In this document: piece after piece, positions 55,637 through 64,000 of the stretch | How the letters are laid out: each line of letters opens with the position of its first letter | Position numbering within the stretch: position 1 is the first letter of the stretch | NCBI RefSeq assembly: GCF_002197845.1 | Contig: NZ_NIDE01000005.1 | Coordinates: 744,001-808,000, forward strand | Direction: 5' to 3' | Length of the DNA stretch: 64,000 nucleotides | Source: Fimbriiglobus ruber | GTDB lineage: Bacteria > Planctomycetota > Planctomycetia > Gemmatales > Gemmataceae | The notes under the pieces: model-generated | Told to the model about the DNA's origin: nothing | The model's database searches: none | Seen by the model: the letters and a program-made list of their open reading frames with translations, nothing else | Position numbers and translations under genes: made by a program

Positions 55637-58126
55637 TTATGACGCGGCCGTGGCATCGTGCGTGGGAACGGGAGCGGGTGAAGCGGGTTGGTCCGGTGTC
55701 CCGAGCCAGTTACGGACCCGGTTGCCGAATCGACCTGCCGGTACTCGCCCGGACCACGCTTCACTTCCATTATACCCGGTGTCCGGACCGGAAAGTACCC
55801 TCGACCGCCCACCAAATAGGCTGGAGATGAGGTAAAATCCGGCGGCCGCCAGGAGTAACCAGCGGAACCCGACCAGGAGCGAAGCGTTCTCGGCCAACCC
55901 ACCGACCAGCGCCCCGGCGACGTTCGCGCCAAACATCCGGTCCGCGCTCCGGGACCGCTCAAAACTTGCCGCGAAAATCACCCCCGCGAACGCCACCGGC
56001 GCGAACGCGAGCAGGCACGACGCGACCATCTGGGCCGACCGCGGCCAGCCCAGGAACGCGCCCGACGGGACGCAGACGCCAACCGCCACTGCGATGAACA
56101 GGCCGGCGTAGTACGGCCACAGGGTCCGCGGCTTCCGCCACGCGGCGAACTGGTTGCCGGCCAGCGCCATCAGCAGCACGGCCGCGAACACCACCGTGTT
56201 CACCACCCACGTGCTGCCGAACAGTAGAGCCATTTCGACCACGGCCCGCGTCTCGATCAGCATGAACCCGGCCCCGAGCCAGAACGACCGCACGAGCAAA
56301 CCGCGGTCGCCGGCAGCAGTTCCACTTTCATCGGCCGTGGCCGCCCCGGGGGTCTCGACATTTTTCGCGGACCGGTCGCGGTAGAGTACCCACACGACCA
56401 GCGAAAGCAGCGCGACCAACCCGACCGCGTTCCACGTCGCCGCGGGGATCGCCGGGCGACGGACGTAGAGGAACGGCCATTCGTCGGTGGCCGGCGGCAG
56501 ACCCGCGTCGGACGGGTCGACGTTGGCCGACCGGAGTCGCACCCAGTCCGCCTTGGGCGCGTCTTCCCCGGCTTTAACGGGCATCGGCGGCAGGGCGGGC
56601 GGCGCGTCCGGGCCGAACCGACAGGGAGTATCCTTGAAGACCGGCCGGTGCCCGGGCACCCAGTAGCTGTTGCCGGATTGGGCGAACTGGTCGCGGAGCG
56701 GAGCAATGGCGGTCGGTCGACCGGCGAAGACGGCGGTGAACGCGCTGTCGAACCCGTCGAGCGCGACCCGCTCGACCGGCGGGTCGGTCAGCACCACGGG
56801 GTCGGCCCCGAACGCGTCCCGCAGGGCGTCCCGCAGGCGGGCGACGATCCAGCCGTGGCGGAAGTAGTTGTAGACCGCGGCCGTCCCTTCCGGCTTGAGT
56901 ACGCGGGCCACGTCCGCGAACGCCTCTTGCGTGAACAGGTAGCTTTCGAGCCGGATGTTTCCCGCCCCCGCGTGCAAGACGAGCGAATCGACCAGCGCGA
57001 AGATGACGAGGTCATACGTCCCGGCCGGTGCGGTGCGGAGGAACGTCCGCCCGTCGGTCAGGTGAACGGTCACGCGGGGGTCGGCATAGGGTTGGTCGGG
57101 GTGCCGGGCGGCGCCGATGCCGCGGATGACCGGGTCGATCTCGACGGCGTCGATGCGGGCGTCCGGCGGCGACCAATAGAGGGCACGAGACAAGTCGTTC
57201 CCGGACCCGGCGCCAATGACCAGGATGCGCTGGTACGGTACGCGGCCGGTGTCGCGGGCGAACAGGTACGGCAAGCTGTACGCGGCGGCCGCCGTCGACT
57301 CGCGGGACTTCATGACCTGGTGGCTAATCATGTTCGTGTTAATGATCGAGTCGGACTCGTTCATCTGCACGCGGTAGTACGGCGACCAGACGGCAATCCC
57401 GGAACGGTTCAGCCACCCCGACGTGACCACCGCGAGGGCGACCACCGCGACCAGTGCGGCGAACGCCGGCCGCAATCCTGTTCGCCCCACGCTCGCGGTC
57501 ACGTCACTCGGCGAATCCTCACGCTGCAGTAGGAGATACCCCATCCCGGCCGCCACCACCGCGAACCACACCGCCGGCGGCAGCGACAGCTCGGAGCAAC
57601 CGGCGAAAAGTAAGATACCGGCGAGGCTGCCGAGCAGGTTGAGGGTGTAAGCGGTAGATCGCCGGGGGATGCGATTAAACGCGCGGCCGAGTTCCTGCCC
57701 CGGCCCGACCATGACTACCGCGACGAGGAAGTAAAACGCGCCGACCATGACTTCGACCGGCACGGCGAACTCGACCGGCGAAACCGAACTGACCTCGGCC
57801 CCGAAGAAGACCACGTCCGGGTTCGCCTGGTGGCCCACGTCCAGGTGGCGTTCGAGTTTCTGGTGGTACGTCTCGACCAGCAACCCGGCGGCGAGTGCGG
57901 CGGCCAGCCAGAACGGCGTGTAGCGGAGGTGCCGGGTCGGCTTCCGCGCGATCATGCACCCGACCGACATGCCGACGAAGCAGGCGAGCAGGACCGTGTT
58001 CGTGAAGAACGACAGGAACAGCACGTGGGCCGGGAACCACCGGATGCACGCCAGTTCGAGGAACAGGATCAGCCCACTCACGAGGATGAGGTCAAAAGCG
58101 GGACGGTGGCGCGACATCCTTGTCAC
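55637..58126 (-). CDS. Second membrane-bound spermidine-synthase-like protein
   Basis: An 829-residue protein. Membrane helices flank a central soluble Rossmann domain: N-terminal helices from LILVSGLILFLELACIRWFPAHVLFLSFF; SAM-binding LVIGAGSGNDLSRALYWSPPDARIDAVEIDP; then YDLVIFALVDSLV where polyamine synthases have D-A-F-D; and C-terminal helices from RSFWLGAGFMLIETRAVV. Unlike the gene at 763, helices lie on both sides of the domain. Methyltransferase or aminopropyltransferase-like chemistry is possible; the substrate is unknown. Confidence 0.8.
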   Translation of the reverse strand: MTRMSRHRPAFDLILVSGLILFLELACIRWFPAHVLFLSFFTNTVLLACFVGMSVGCMIARKPTRHLRYTPFWLAAALAAGLLVETYHQKLERHLDVGHQANPDVVFFGAEVSSVSPVEFAVPVEVMVGAFYFLVAVVMVGPGQELGRAFNRIPRRSTAYTLNLLGSLAGILLFAGCSELSLPPAVWFAVVAAGMGYLLLQREDSPSDVTASVGRTGLRPAFAALVAVVALAVVTSGWLNRSGIAVWSPYYRVQMNESDSIINTNMISHQVMKSRESTAAAAYSLPYLFARDTGRVPYQRILVIGAGSGNDLSRALYWSPPDARIDAVEIDPVIRGIGAARHPDQPYADPRVTVHLTDGRTFLRTAPAGTYDLVIFALVDSLVLHAGAGNIRLESYLFTQEAFADVARVLKPEGTAAVYNYFRHGWIVARLRDALRDAFGADPVVLTDPPVERVALDGFDSAFTAVFAGRPTAIAPLRDQFAQSGNSYWVPGHRPVFKDTPCRFGPDAPPALPPMPVKAGEDAPKADWVRLRSANVDPSDAGLPPATDEWPFLYVRRPAIPAATWNAVGLVALLSLVVWVLYRDRSAKNVETPGAATADESGTAAGDRGLLVRSFWLGAGFMLIETRAVVEMALLFGSTWVVNTVVFAAVLLMALAGNQFAAWRKPRTLWPYYAGLFIAVAVGVCVPSGAFLGWPRSAQMVASCLLAFAPVAFAGVIFAASFERSRSADRMFGANVAGALVGGLAENASLLVGFRWLLLAAAGFYLISSLFGGRSRVLSGPDTGYNGSEAWSGRVPAGRFGNRVRNWLGTPDQPASPAPVPTHDATAAS

Positions 58127-58263
58127 CTGCGTGGCCGGGCGGGACGGTTTGTGGCCGGGGATTATCGCGAAGAGGCGAAAGAGTTGGAAGCCGAATCGGC
58201 TGAGGCAGATACGGAAGCGCGGGAAGACAGGTTGACGGGCCGGGTTGTCAGGTCCGGACCGAA

Positions 58264-58292
58264 CCTAATATATTTCCGGTCAAGATATTAGG
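58264..58292. promoter_or_regulatory. Operator-like palindrome
   Basis: CCTAATAT and ATATTAGG separated by 13 bases, AT-rich in a GC-rich setting, ~140 bases upstream of the 58126 start (minus strand). It could bind a dimeric regulator, but there is no direct support. Confidence 0.35.
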
Positions 58293-58401
58293 CCACAGCC
58301 CCGTACCATTGCTGTTCTGCGAACGGGCGTGGGTATGGCCTCCCGTTCGGAGGCCGTGCCCCATTCCTCTCCGAGCCGTCATGGCAGAGCGACGTACGAA
58401 C

Positions 58402-58935
58402 TCACTCCGGCAGGTCGGTCGCGAGTTGTTTGAAGTCGGTGAGGAAGGTGTTCGCGGCGTCCCGCCAGCCGGCGACCTCTTCCAGCGCTATCAGGCGGTA
58501 CGCGAACAGCACGAAATAGGCCCCGAGCGCGGAGATCGCGACGAACAGGCAGTCGCGGACGGCCGCCGGGGACGGGGTGCCGGTCCCGAAGAGGGCCGCC
58601 TTCATTTTCCCGAACATTCCCTTGCCCGGCGGCTTCCTGATGCCGTTCAGGGCGGAATAGAACGACCCCACTTTGGTAATCGCGTCCGACTGGAGGCCGG
58701 CCTGGGCGCCGTCGAACTCGGTCTCGCGGGCCAGACGGTCCGTCAGATGGATCATCGTCTCCACGTGCCCGGCGATCTGCGCGTGGTCCGTCCCGATCCG
58801 GAAGCCGGCGAGTTCGCACCGGATGGTTTCGAGCTGGGCCAGCAACTCGACCAGGCACATGAGCCAGTCTTGTTGCTCGGGCTCCGGCGCGGCGGACGCG
58901 TCGATCGGGTCGAAAACCTGGAGGACGGCAGACAT
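58402..58935 (-). CDS. Hypothetical protein with one hydrophobic segment
   Basis: A 177-residue protein of unknown function. It is helical, beginning LQVFDPIDASAAPEPEQQDWLMCLVELLAQLETI, with a Lys/Gly-rich loop (KPPGKGMFGKMKAAL) and one long hydrophobic stretch (DCLFVAISALGAYFVLFAYRL). It lies next to the TPR-receiver gene on the same strand, so they may be co-transcribed. Confidence 0.6.
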   Translation of the reverse strand: MSAVLQVFDPIDASAAPEPEQQDWLMCLVELLAQLETIRCELAGFRIGTDHAQIAGHVETMIHLTDRLARETEFDGAQAGLQSDAITKVGSFYSALNGIRKPPGKGMFGKMKAALFGTGTPSPAAVRDCLFVAISALGAYFVLFAYRLIALEEVAGWRDAANTFLTDFKQLATDLPE

Positions 58936-58971
58936 GAATTCGCCTCGGCGGCGCAGGGGTATTAGGGGGCT

Positions 58972-59954
58972 CTAGACGATCAGCATAGGCGGGCAAAACA
59001 TGTGTACGGCTTGCAGCAGGAGGTCCGGGCGGAGCGGCTTGGGCAGGAACATGTCGATCCCCGTCACCTTCCCGCGGAACTTATCGAGCAGCCCGTCCTT
59101 CTTGGCGAACACGATGACCGGGACTTTTTTCAGGTTCGAGCTCTGGCGGATCACCCGGCAGAATTCGTACCCGTCCATGCCCGGGAGGACCGGGTCGAGC
59201 ACGATCAGGTCCGGGGCCCCGAGTTCGCGGAGGTTCTCGATCGCCCCCGTCGCGTTCCCGGCCTCGAACACCTTGAACCCCTCGCGGGCGGTCACCAGCG
59301 CGACCAGCTTGCGGGTGGTCCGGCTCGTGTCGATGACGAGCAGTTTGCGGGCGACCCTGGGCGCCCCGCGGGCATGGGCGTGGTCGTCAGCTCGGACATG
59401 TCGGCGAGCCGGATGATACCGGACGCCGGGCCGGTCATCCGCATCCGCCCGGACTGCTGCCCGCCGGCCTTTTTCAACTTGGTCTGGAAGTACTCGATCC
59501 CCTTCCTGGCGGTCGTGTTGGCCGGGTTGATGAGGAGTACCCGCTGGAGGTGGGCGATCCCCTCCTGGGGCGTCTCGCAGACGCTCGCCAGCCACAGCCA
59601 CCCTTGCTCGGCCCCCGGGTCGTCGGCGACGGCGGCCTTGAGCAACCGGCGGGCGAGGGTCACGTCCTTGTCTTTCGCCGCGGTGATCCCGGCCTTGAGC
59701 CGTACCGGACGGATGGCCGCCCGGGCCTTGTCGTGGTCCGGGTTGAGCTGCAGCACCCGCTCCCACGCGGTGGTCGCTTCGAGTGGGGTGGCGGCCACCC
59801 CCGCGAGCCACTGCCAGGCCGTCTCGTTGTTCGGGTCGAGCCGGGTCGCGTCGACCAGGAGTTGTCGGGTCCGCGGCTGGTCGTTCGTCCGGGCCGCGAC
59901 CATCGCCTCCCGGAGCAACTCCAGGGCGCCCGGCTGTGTGGTCGGCTGTGCCAT
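58972..59954 (-). CDS. TPR-receiver domain protein (frame broken once)
   Basis: Starts MAQPTTQPGALELLREAM with TPR-like repeats (TRLDPNNETAWQWLAGVAATP; ADDPGAEQGWLWLASVCETP; LLINPANTTARKGIEYF), then a linker SGIIRLADMSEL. After a frame change at the 59364-59372 CCCCGCGGG run the reading frame continues with a receiver domain: KLLVIDTSRTTRKLVALV, LIVLDPVLPGMDGYEFCRVI (phospho-Asp), VIVFAKK and FLPKPLRPDLL. One base added at the break gives a single protein of ~325 residues. The break may be a sequence error. Its partners are unknown. Confidence 0.65.
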
Positions 59955-60541
59955 CGGGGCTCTTCTTGGAGGCGTGCGAATCAATCCGCGTCGCATTCCC
60001 GTCGGTATGTGTACAACCCATACTTCAGGTGCGACGATTGAACAGTAGGTCATAGTTTGGGCCGGGAGCAAATCAGCGCGGGCCAAAACCGGAGAAAATT
60101 GCTGCCGAATTCAAACTCTTGCTCCTCTCTCAAGCAAATTCCCGCTCTTCTCTTTTGATTTCTTTTCATGCAGAAATACAGATAAAAATCAGAACGATTA
60201 AGTTACGAATAAATATCCTTGCATCCCGAGATGCTGTTTTATCTCTTCACAGAATTTTTGAGACACCAGGCGACAAAATGTGGTTTTTTGGCTCAATTCG
60301 GCTCGCTAAATCGCAATTCGTTCCTCGCCCTGCTAAGAAGATATCAGGGCAATAAAGCAAAGCTGATTAATTTTCGGGCATTATTTGATTAAAAAGTATG
60401 CAGAACCGAAGATCGTCTCGGCCGCATTGTCCTGCGCTTTGCAGATACGCAATCCGTTAAATGACAACGACTTAAAAATATAATCCATCAAGAAGTTTTG
60501 ATTGGCACGATAACTGAATATCTTTTATTCGGCGAGAGCCT
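59955..60541. other. AT-rich gene-free region
   Basis: About 590 bases, strongly AT-rich from 60110 to 60530 in an otherwise GC-rich window, with no credible gene. It ends at an intrinsic terminator oriented to the right, so it could encode a small RNA. No promoter can be stated with confidence. Confidence 0.6.
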
Positions 60542-60594
60542 AACCGGCCTGCTGACCGAGGGAGAGGCGGTCAGTGGGCCGGTTGTTTTTTCTT
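60542..60594 (+). terminator. Orphan Rho-independent terminator
   Basis: AACCGGCC (60542-60549) pairs with GGCCGGTT (60577-60584), and CTGACCG (60552-60558) with CGGTCAG (60568-60574), giving a long stem with a 2-base internal loop, followed by GTTTTTTCTT. It points right, but no plus-strand gene lies upstream; the minus-strand permease ends at 60609. Confidence 0.85.
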
Positions 60595-60608
60595 GGTCAC
60601 TTTGCCTA

Positions 60609-61592
60609 TTAGAGCGGCGCCGGAAGGTCACGTCGGTCGAACACTCGCAGTGCCAGAAGATAGCCAATCGCTCCAACTCCAATCAACACAGGCATTACGG
60701 GGATCTCCACCATTGGCGACCCGCCAGCCCAGGCTTCTCCCAGATCGACGGTCCAGTTCTCCTTTAACCATATTTTTTGTGGCTGGTAGTAATAAAACAC
60801 CGTGACTGGGCGGACGAACGCGGCCGAATCCCACAGTTGGCCGATCACGTTCGCCACGAACATGCCGATCACGATCAATCCGGCTGCCGCAACAGCTCGC
60901 CACCGATTTCTTCCGAGCGCGGAGACCAACATCGTCGTGCCGCTGAGAGCGAACACGAGAGCCGCGAGGTTCACCACCGCGTACCACTGGCGTGCGGCGT
61001 GGACTTCCAGCACCGGCGGTCCGGCCGGTAAGCGGACCATCGGCGGCAGATCGAGCTTCTGCAGGACCGAGTAATCGACCTCGAACGGGCCGATCAGCGC
61101 GAGCCCCAGCTGCGTCCCGGCCACGATGCTGAGGACGAGCGCGGGGATCGTGACCGCGTCCACAATCAGGTGGGCGAGGATCAGCCGGTTCCGGGGGATG
61201 GGTTGGGAAAGCAGCAACTCCATCGTGCCGCGGTCGATCTCCCCGGCGACTGCCCCACTCGACCGGCTGACCGCCCAAAGTGCCGTGACAATGACGACGA
61301 CCGGGTGCAGGAGTTCGACCGAGAGAAAATCGTCGGGCCGGTCGAACCGGATCTCCGCGCCGCCCAGCACCGCTTGCGACACCTTCCCGGGGCCCTTGAA
61401 GATCACCTCGTCAAACAGCTTCGGGTTGATCTTGCTGACGGCAGCGACTCCGTTGAAGAACGGCGCGATCTCGGTCGTCACTCGCTGGGCAATTTTGACC
61501 CAGAAGGCGGAGAACACGAACAACAGGAGGCAGACCGCGAAGAGCCCCCACCGTACATCCCGGAGAAGCTTGCGGACGAGTACCAGGGTCAT
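60609..61592 (-). CDS. ABC-2 type transporter permease
   Basis: A 327-residue membrane protein with about six helices. N-terminal helix LRDVRWGLFAVCLLLFVFSAFW, a large extracytoplasmic loop, then VVIVTALWAVSRSSGAVAGEIDRGTMELLLSQPIPRNRLILAHL, the typical ABC-2 'GEIDRGTME(L)LLSxP' coupling segment. The ATPase usually precedes such genes but none is present here. ATG 61592 is preferred over TTG 61604. Substrate unknown. Confidence 0.85.
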   Translation of the reverse strand: MTLVLVRKLLRDVRWGLFAVCLLLFVFSAFWVKIAQRVTTEIAPFFNGVAAVSKINPKLFDEVIFKGPGKVSQAVLGGAEIRFDRPDDFLSVELLHPVVVIVTALWAVSRSSGAVAGEIDRGTMELLLSQPIPRNRLILAHLIVDAVTIPALVLSIVAGTQLGLALIGPFEVDYSVLQKLDLPPMVRLPAGPPVLEVHAARQWYAVVNLAALVFALSGTTMLVSALGRNRWRAVAAAGLIVIGMFVANVIGQLWDSAAFVRPVTVFYYYQPQKIWLKENWTVDLGEAWAGGSPMVEIPVMPVLIGVGAIGYLLALRVFDRRDLPAPL

Positions 61593-62367
61593 GAGGTTCC
61601 CCAAGGCAAGACGGCGAAGCCCAAATGGGCATTGTATTCGGCTTCGCCCGGCACCCCACCGCGAGGAGGCGGTTCATGTTCACGGTTAACTTGGTCCCGC
61701 CCGATCACGAATCCCACGTTGGAGCGGCGACGGCTCGATGAACTTCCGCAAAATCGTGTGCTTCGGAGTATCCCCGGCTCAATCCCAGTGGCCGCATTGA
61801 TAAGGTGTGACGAGGAATAAGCGGGCCGCGGTTCGAGAAGAAAGCGAGCCTACAAGAGGCAGTGCGGTGCTTGGCAACGAGCCGTTGTGACACAGATCAC
61901 CCGGAGCCGATGGGCTCGGGCGGCCCGCATTCGTTGTGTTCATGGATTGGGAAACGCAACTAACTTCGGAGTAATAGTTTACTCACCGGAATTGGCTTGC
62001 TCGCCGCGAAATCGAGCGAAGCCTTTTGCCCGATTGTGAGGTTTCACTTCGATGTTTGATGAAATTGGGGTGTTGAAAAACAGCACGGTGGGCTCTCAGA
62101 ATTACATAGTGTGGAGCAGCCCAGATTACCTAATTTGAGAAAAGAGGTTCCGAAACTGTCAAAATGGCTTGCTCGCGGCCACCAATCCCAAAATCATCTC
62201 GGTGCAGCAGAACGCCGCTAAGATTCGCTAACAAAAGGGTTTAAGGTGGATATTGTGGCCTGTCGGCATTTCGAGTCCAAAACTTTAGTTTTTCTTGGCG
62301 CTTTTCTTGCTCTATGATTCCGCGGGTAGGAAACCTCCCAAGTCCAAAACTCAAGGAAGAAGCGATC
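61593..62367. other. 775-base gene-free region upstream of csrA and the permease
   Basis: No credible gene on either strand. It holds a CRP-like site and a GCGAAGCC/GGCTTCGC inverted repeat near 61612-61650. The csrA side is AT-rich. A TATGAT box at 62313-62318 may be the csrA -10, without a convincing -35. Confidence 0.5.
61886..61901. promoter_or_regulatory. CRP/FNR-like binding site
   Basis: TGTGACACAGATCACC fits TGTGA-N6-TCACA with one mismatch. It lies in the long gap between the permease and csrA; which gene it would control is uncertain. Confidence 0.35.
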
Positions 62368-62562
62368 ATGCTCGTACTCACCCGAAAAGTTGGCGAAGAA
62401 ATCATCATCGGCAACGGGATTCGCGTTCAAATCACAGCCGTTAAGGGCGACCGCGTGAAAGTGGGCATTGTGGCGCCCCCGCACATCCGCGTCGACCGTG
62501 CGGAAGTGGCCGAACGCATCCGCGAGTTCGCCGAGGCCGAACCCGTCGGTGCGGGCCGCTAA
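62368..62562 (+). CDS. csrA: Carbon storage regulator CsrA
   Basis: A 64-residue RNA-binding protein. CsrA dimers bind GGA motifs in mRNA leaders and change translation or stability. Seen: MLVLTRKVGEEIIIGNGIRVQITAVKGDRVKVGIVAPPHIRVDRAEV, the complete family core including the N-terminal beta strand and VGIVAPPHIRVDR. The ATG at 62368 has AAGGAAGAAG at the right distance. A short C-terminal helix follows, as in other bacteria. No flagellar gene is adjacent. Confidence 0.95.
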   Translation: MLVLTRKVGEEIIIGNGIRVQITAVKGDRVKVGIVAPPHIRVDRAEVAERIREFAEAEPVGAGR

Positions 62563-63006
62563 GCGATTTCGTAAAAGTGTTGACAGCATTCACTTTTGGA
62601 TGATGCGTGCGGTATTCCATCGCGCGGGATAGCGTCGTTCGCGAGTTACCATGAAAGATGATGACGGGCGTGACTAACGTCGCCCACACGCTCCTTTACG
62701 TCATCACCCGACCTGGATCGTCGCTCAGTGTTCCTCGACAGTGCTGACGCCAACTTGACGCAAGGGTGCGCGACCGCAGCCCATGTGCAGCTTATTTGAC
62801 GCAACTCGAAAGATCATTTCTTGCCCCCTACTGGTTACGGATTAGCCAGAATCCGATCTGTTTCCGCCGAACGAGACCACTCTCGTCACTGCCACAACTG
62901 CGTAACCACCGTACAATTCGTAGGTTTTGTGGCGTCACCCGCGCCGGCGCGGCGGTTGCTGCGGACCCGGCAGTCCGATTCCCACTCCCGTTCAAGGTGT
63001 CATTCA
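62563..63006. other. Gene-free spacer
   Basis: About 440 bases between csrA and the next gene. It contains two TTGACGCAA copies (near 62755 and 62799) and a TTGACA at 62581, but no paired -10 box that I would defend. Confidence 0.5.
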
Positions 63007-64000
63007 TGGCCGCCGTTCCGCGTACCGCGCGCACCTTTGCCGCGCTCACACTCGCCTTCGGGTTGATTGCCCTGGCGGTCCCCCGCACCGCGCCCGCCGC
63101 GCCTGTCGCCGACTCGCCCGCCGCGCCGCCCGCGGCCGACGTGAAGGGCGTACTCGACAAGGCTTACGCCGCGCTCAAGGCCAAGCAAAATGACGACGGC
63201 AGCTTCGCCCCGAAGCTCGGCGGCCCCGGGATCACCGCGCTGACGGCCGCCGCCCTCATCCGGGCGGGCCACGGGGCGGACGACCCGGTCGTCGCGAAGG
63301 CGCTGAAGTACCTGGAGACGCGGGTCAAACCGGACGGTGGCGTGTACGACAAGGGGTTGGCCAACTACACGACCTGCCTGGCGATCATGACCTTCAAGGA
63401 AGCCAACAAGGACGGCAAGTACGACAAGGTGATTGAAAGCGCGACCAAGTTCGTGAAAGGCTTGCAATACGGCGAGGGGACCGACCCGAAGGACGTGAAG
63501 TTTGGCGGGACCGGGTACGACGGCAAGAGCCGGCCCGACCTGTCGAACACGCAGTTCTTCGTCGAGGCGCTGGTTGCGGCCGGGACGCCTAAGGACGACC
63601 CAGCGATCAAGAAGGCGGTCGCGTTCATCAGCCGCAGCCAGAACCTGCCCGGTGAATTTAACGACCAGCCGTATGCCGCGAAGGCGTCGGACGACGACAA
63701 GGGCGGCTTCGTCTACAACCCGCTCGACCAGAGCAACGACAAGAGCGACAAGCGGACGGCCGACGGCGGCCTGCGGAGCGAGGGCGGCATGACCTACGCC
63801 GGCCTGAAGAGCTTCCTGTACGCTGGGGTCGGCAAGGACGACCCGCGCGTGAAGGCGGCCGTCGGCTGGATCAAACGGCACTACACGGTGGACGAGAACC
63901 CAGGCATGGGTAAGGCCGGCCTCTTCTACTACTACCAGACCTTCGCCAAGGCGATGACCGCCCTGGGGGAAGACGAGTTCGAGGACGCGAAGGGCGTCAA
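63007..64000 (+). CDS. Secreted prenyltransferase/squalene-oxidase-repeat protein, 5' part
   Basis: Runs off the right edge; ~331 residues are visible. Signal peptide TFAALTLAFGLIALAVPRTAPAAP, then alpha-alpha-barrel repeats of terpenoid-cyclase type: ALKAKQNDDGSFAPKLGGPGITALTAAALIRAG, VKPDGGVYDKGLANYTTCLAIMTF, SRPDLSNTQFFVEALVAAG and SEGGMTYAGLKSFLYAGVG. The QxxDGSF/G-type motifs are those of the squalene-hopene cyclase/prenyltransferase repeat. The family includes exported planctomycete proteins of unknown function; lack of a DxDD motif so far argues against a cyclase. Confidence 0.85.

Overview
The window reads as a high-GC planctomycete chromosome, most likely from the Gemmataceae (Gemmata/Fimbriiglobus relatives). 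The clues are a DUF1559 prepilin-like secreted protein, a Gemmata-type TIGR02996 'SDDERALLxAV..P' repeat protein, a tetrahydromethanopterin-dependent C1 enzyme (Mch), a TIGR03790 protein, a DUF1080 protein, an ISAzo13 insertion sequence, and several families of palindromic intergenic repeats. Genus assignment is inference; no rRNA or tRNA gene was seen.

Layout. 1-9 kb: the 3' end of lspA, a membrane-bound spermidine-synthase-like protein, an ATP-grasp protein and mch in one operon, then a VOC protein, a flavin reductase, a response regulator and an RlmI-type methyltransferase. 9.1-11.7 kb: a TIGR02996/leucine-rich-repeat gene split by a 1.7-kb insertion sequence. 12-35 kb: the centrepiece, a polyunsaturated-fatty-acid (PUFA) synthase cluster (pfaD, pfaA, a pfaB/C-type megasynthase) followed on the same strand by a complete head-to-head hydrocarbon pathway (oleA, oleB, oleC, oleD). 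35-47.5 kb: a VapBC-like pair, small conserved proteins, DUF1559 and TPR proteins, a TIGR03790 protein, a membrane-protein gene broken by an ISAzo13 element, a DUF1080 protein and a GT4 glycosyltransferase. 47.8-51 kb: an aminotransferase, an ornithine-cyclodeaminase-family protein and a hypothetical protein. 51-55.5 kb: a branched-chain-type 2-oxoacid dehydrogenase operon (E1alpha, E1beta, E2, minus strand) whose spacers are filled with repeats. 55.6-64 kb: a second spermidine-synthase-like membrane protein, a TPR-receiver protein, an AT-rich gene-free stretch with an orphan terminator, an ABC-2 permease, csrA, and the start of a prenyltransferase/squalene-oxidase-repeat protein.

How the genes work together. 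The Pfa proteins should build a polyunsaturated acyl chain on tandem ACPs. The OleA-D set is known to condense two acyl thioesters head to head, reduce the ketone, form a beta-lactone and decarboxylate it to a long-chain olefin. In Shewanella the two loci jointly give a C31 polyene but are not adjacent; here they form one physical cluster, and the megasynthase lacks the C-terminal acyltransferase found in myxobacterial Pfa3. The inferred product is a polyunsaturated long-chain hydrocarbon.

Mobile and repetitive DNA is unusually informative. A perfect 63-bp-arm palindrome lies in frame inside the ATP-grasp gene. Four 157-bp elements with terminal inverted repeats sit at the same position of related palindromes, flanked by 12-bp target repeats. 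Two insertion sequences use A-rich -1 frameshift sites. Four reading frames are broken at CCCCGC-type runs, which suggests sequence error and should be checked before calling pseudogenes.
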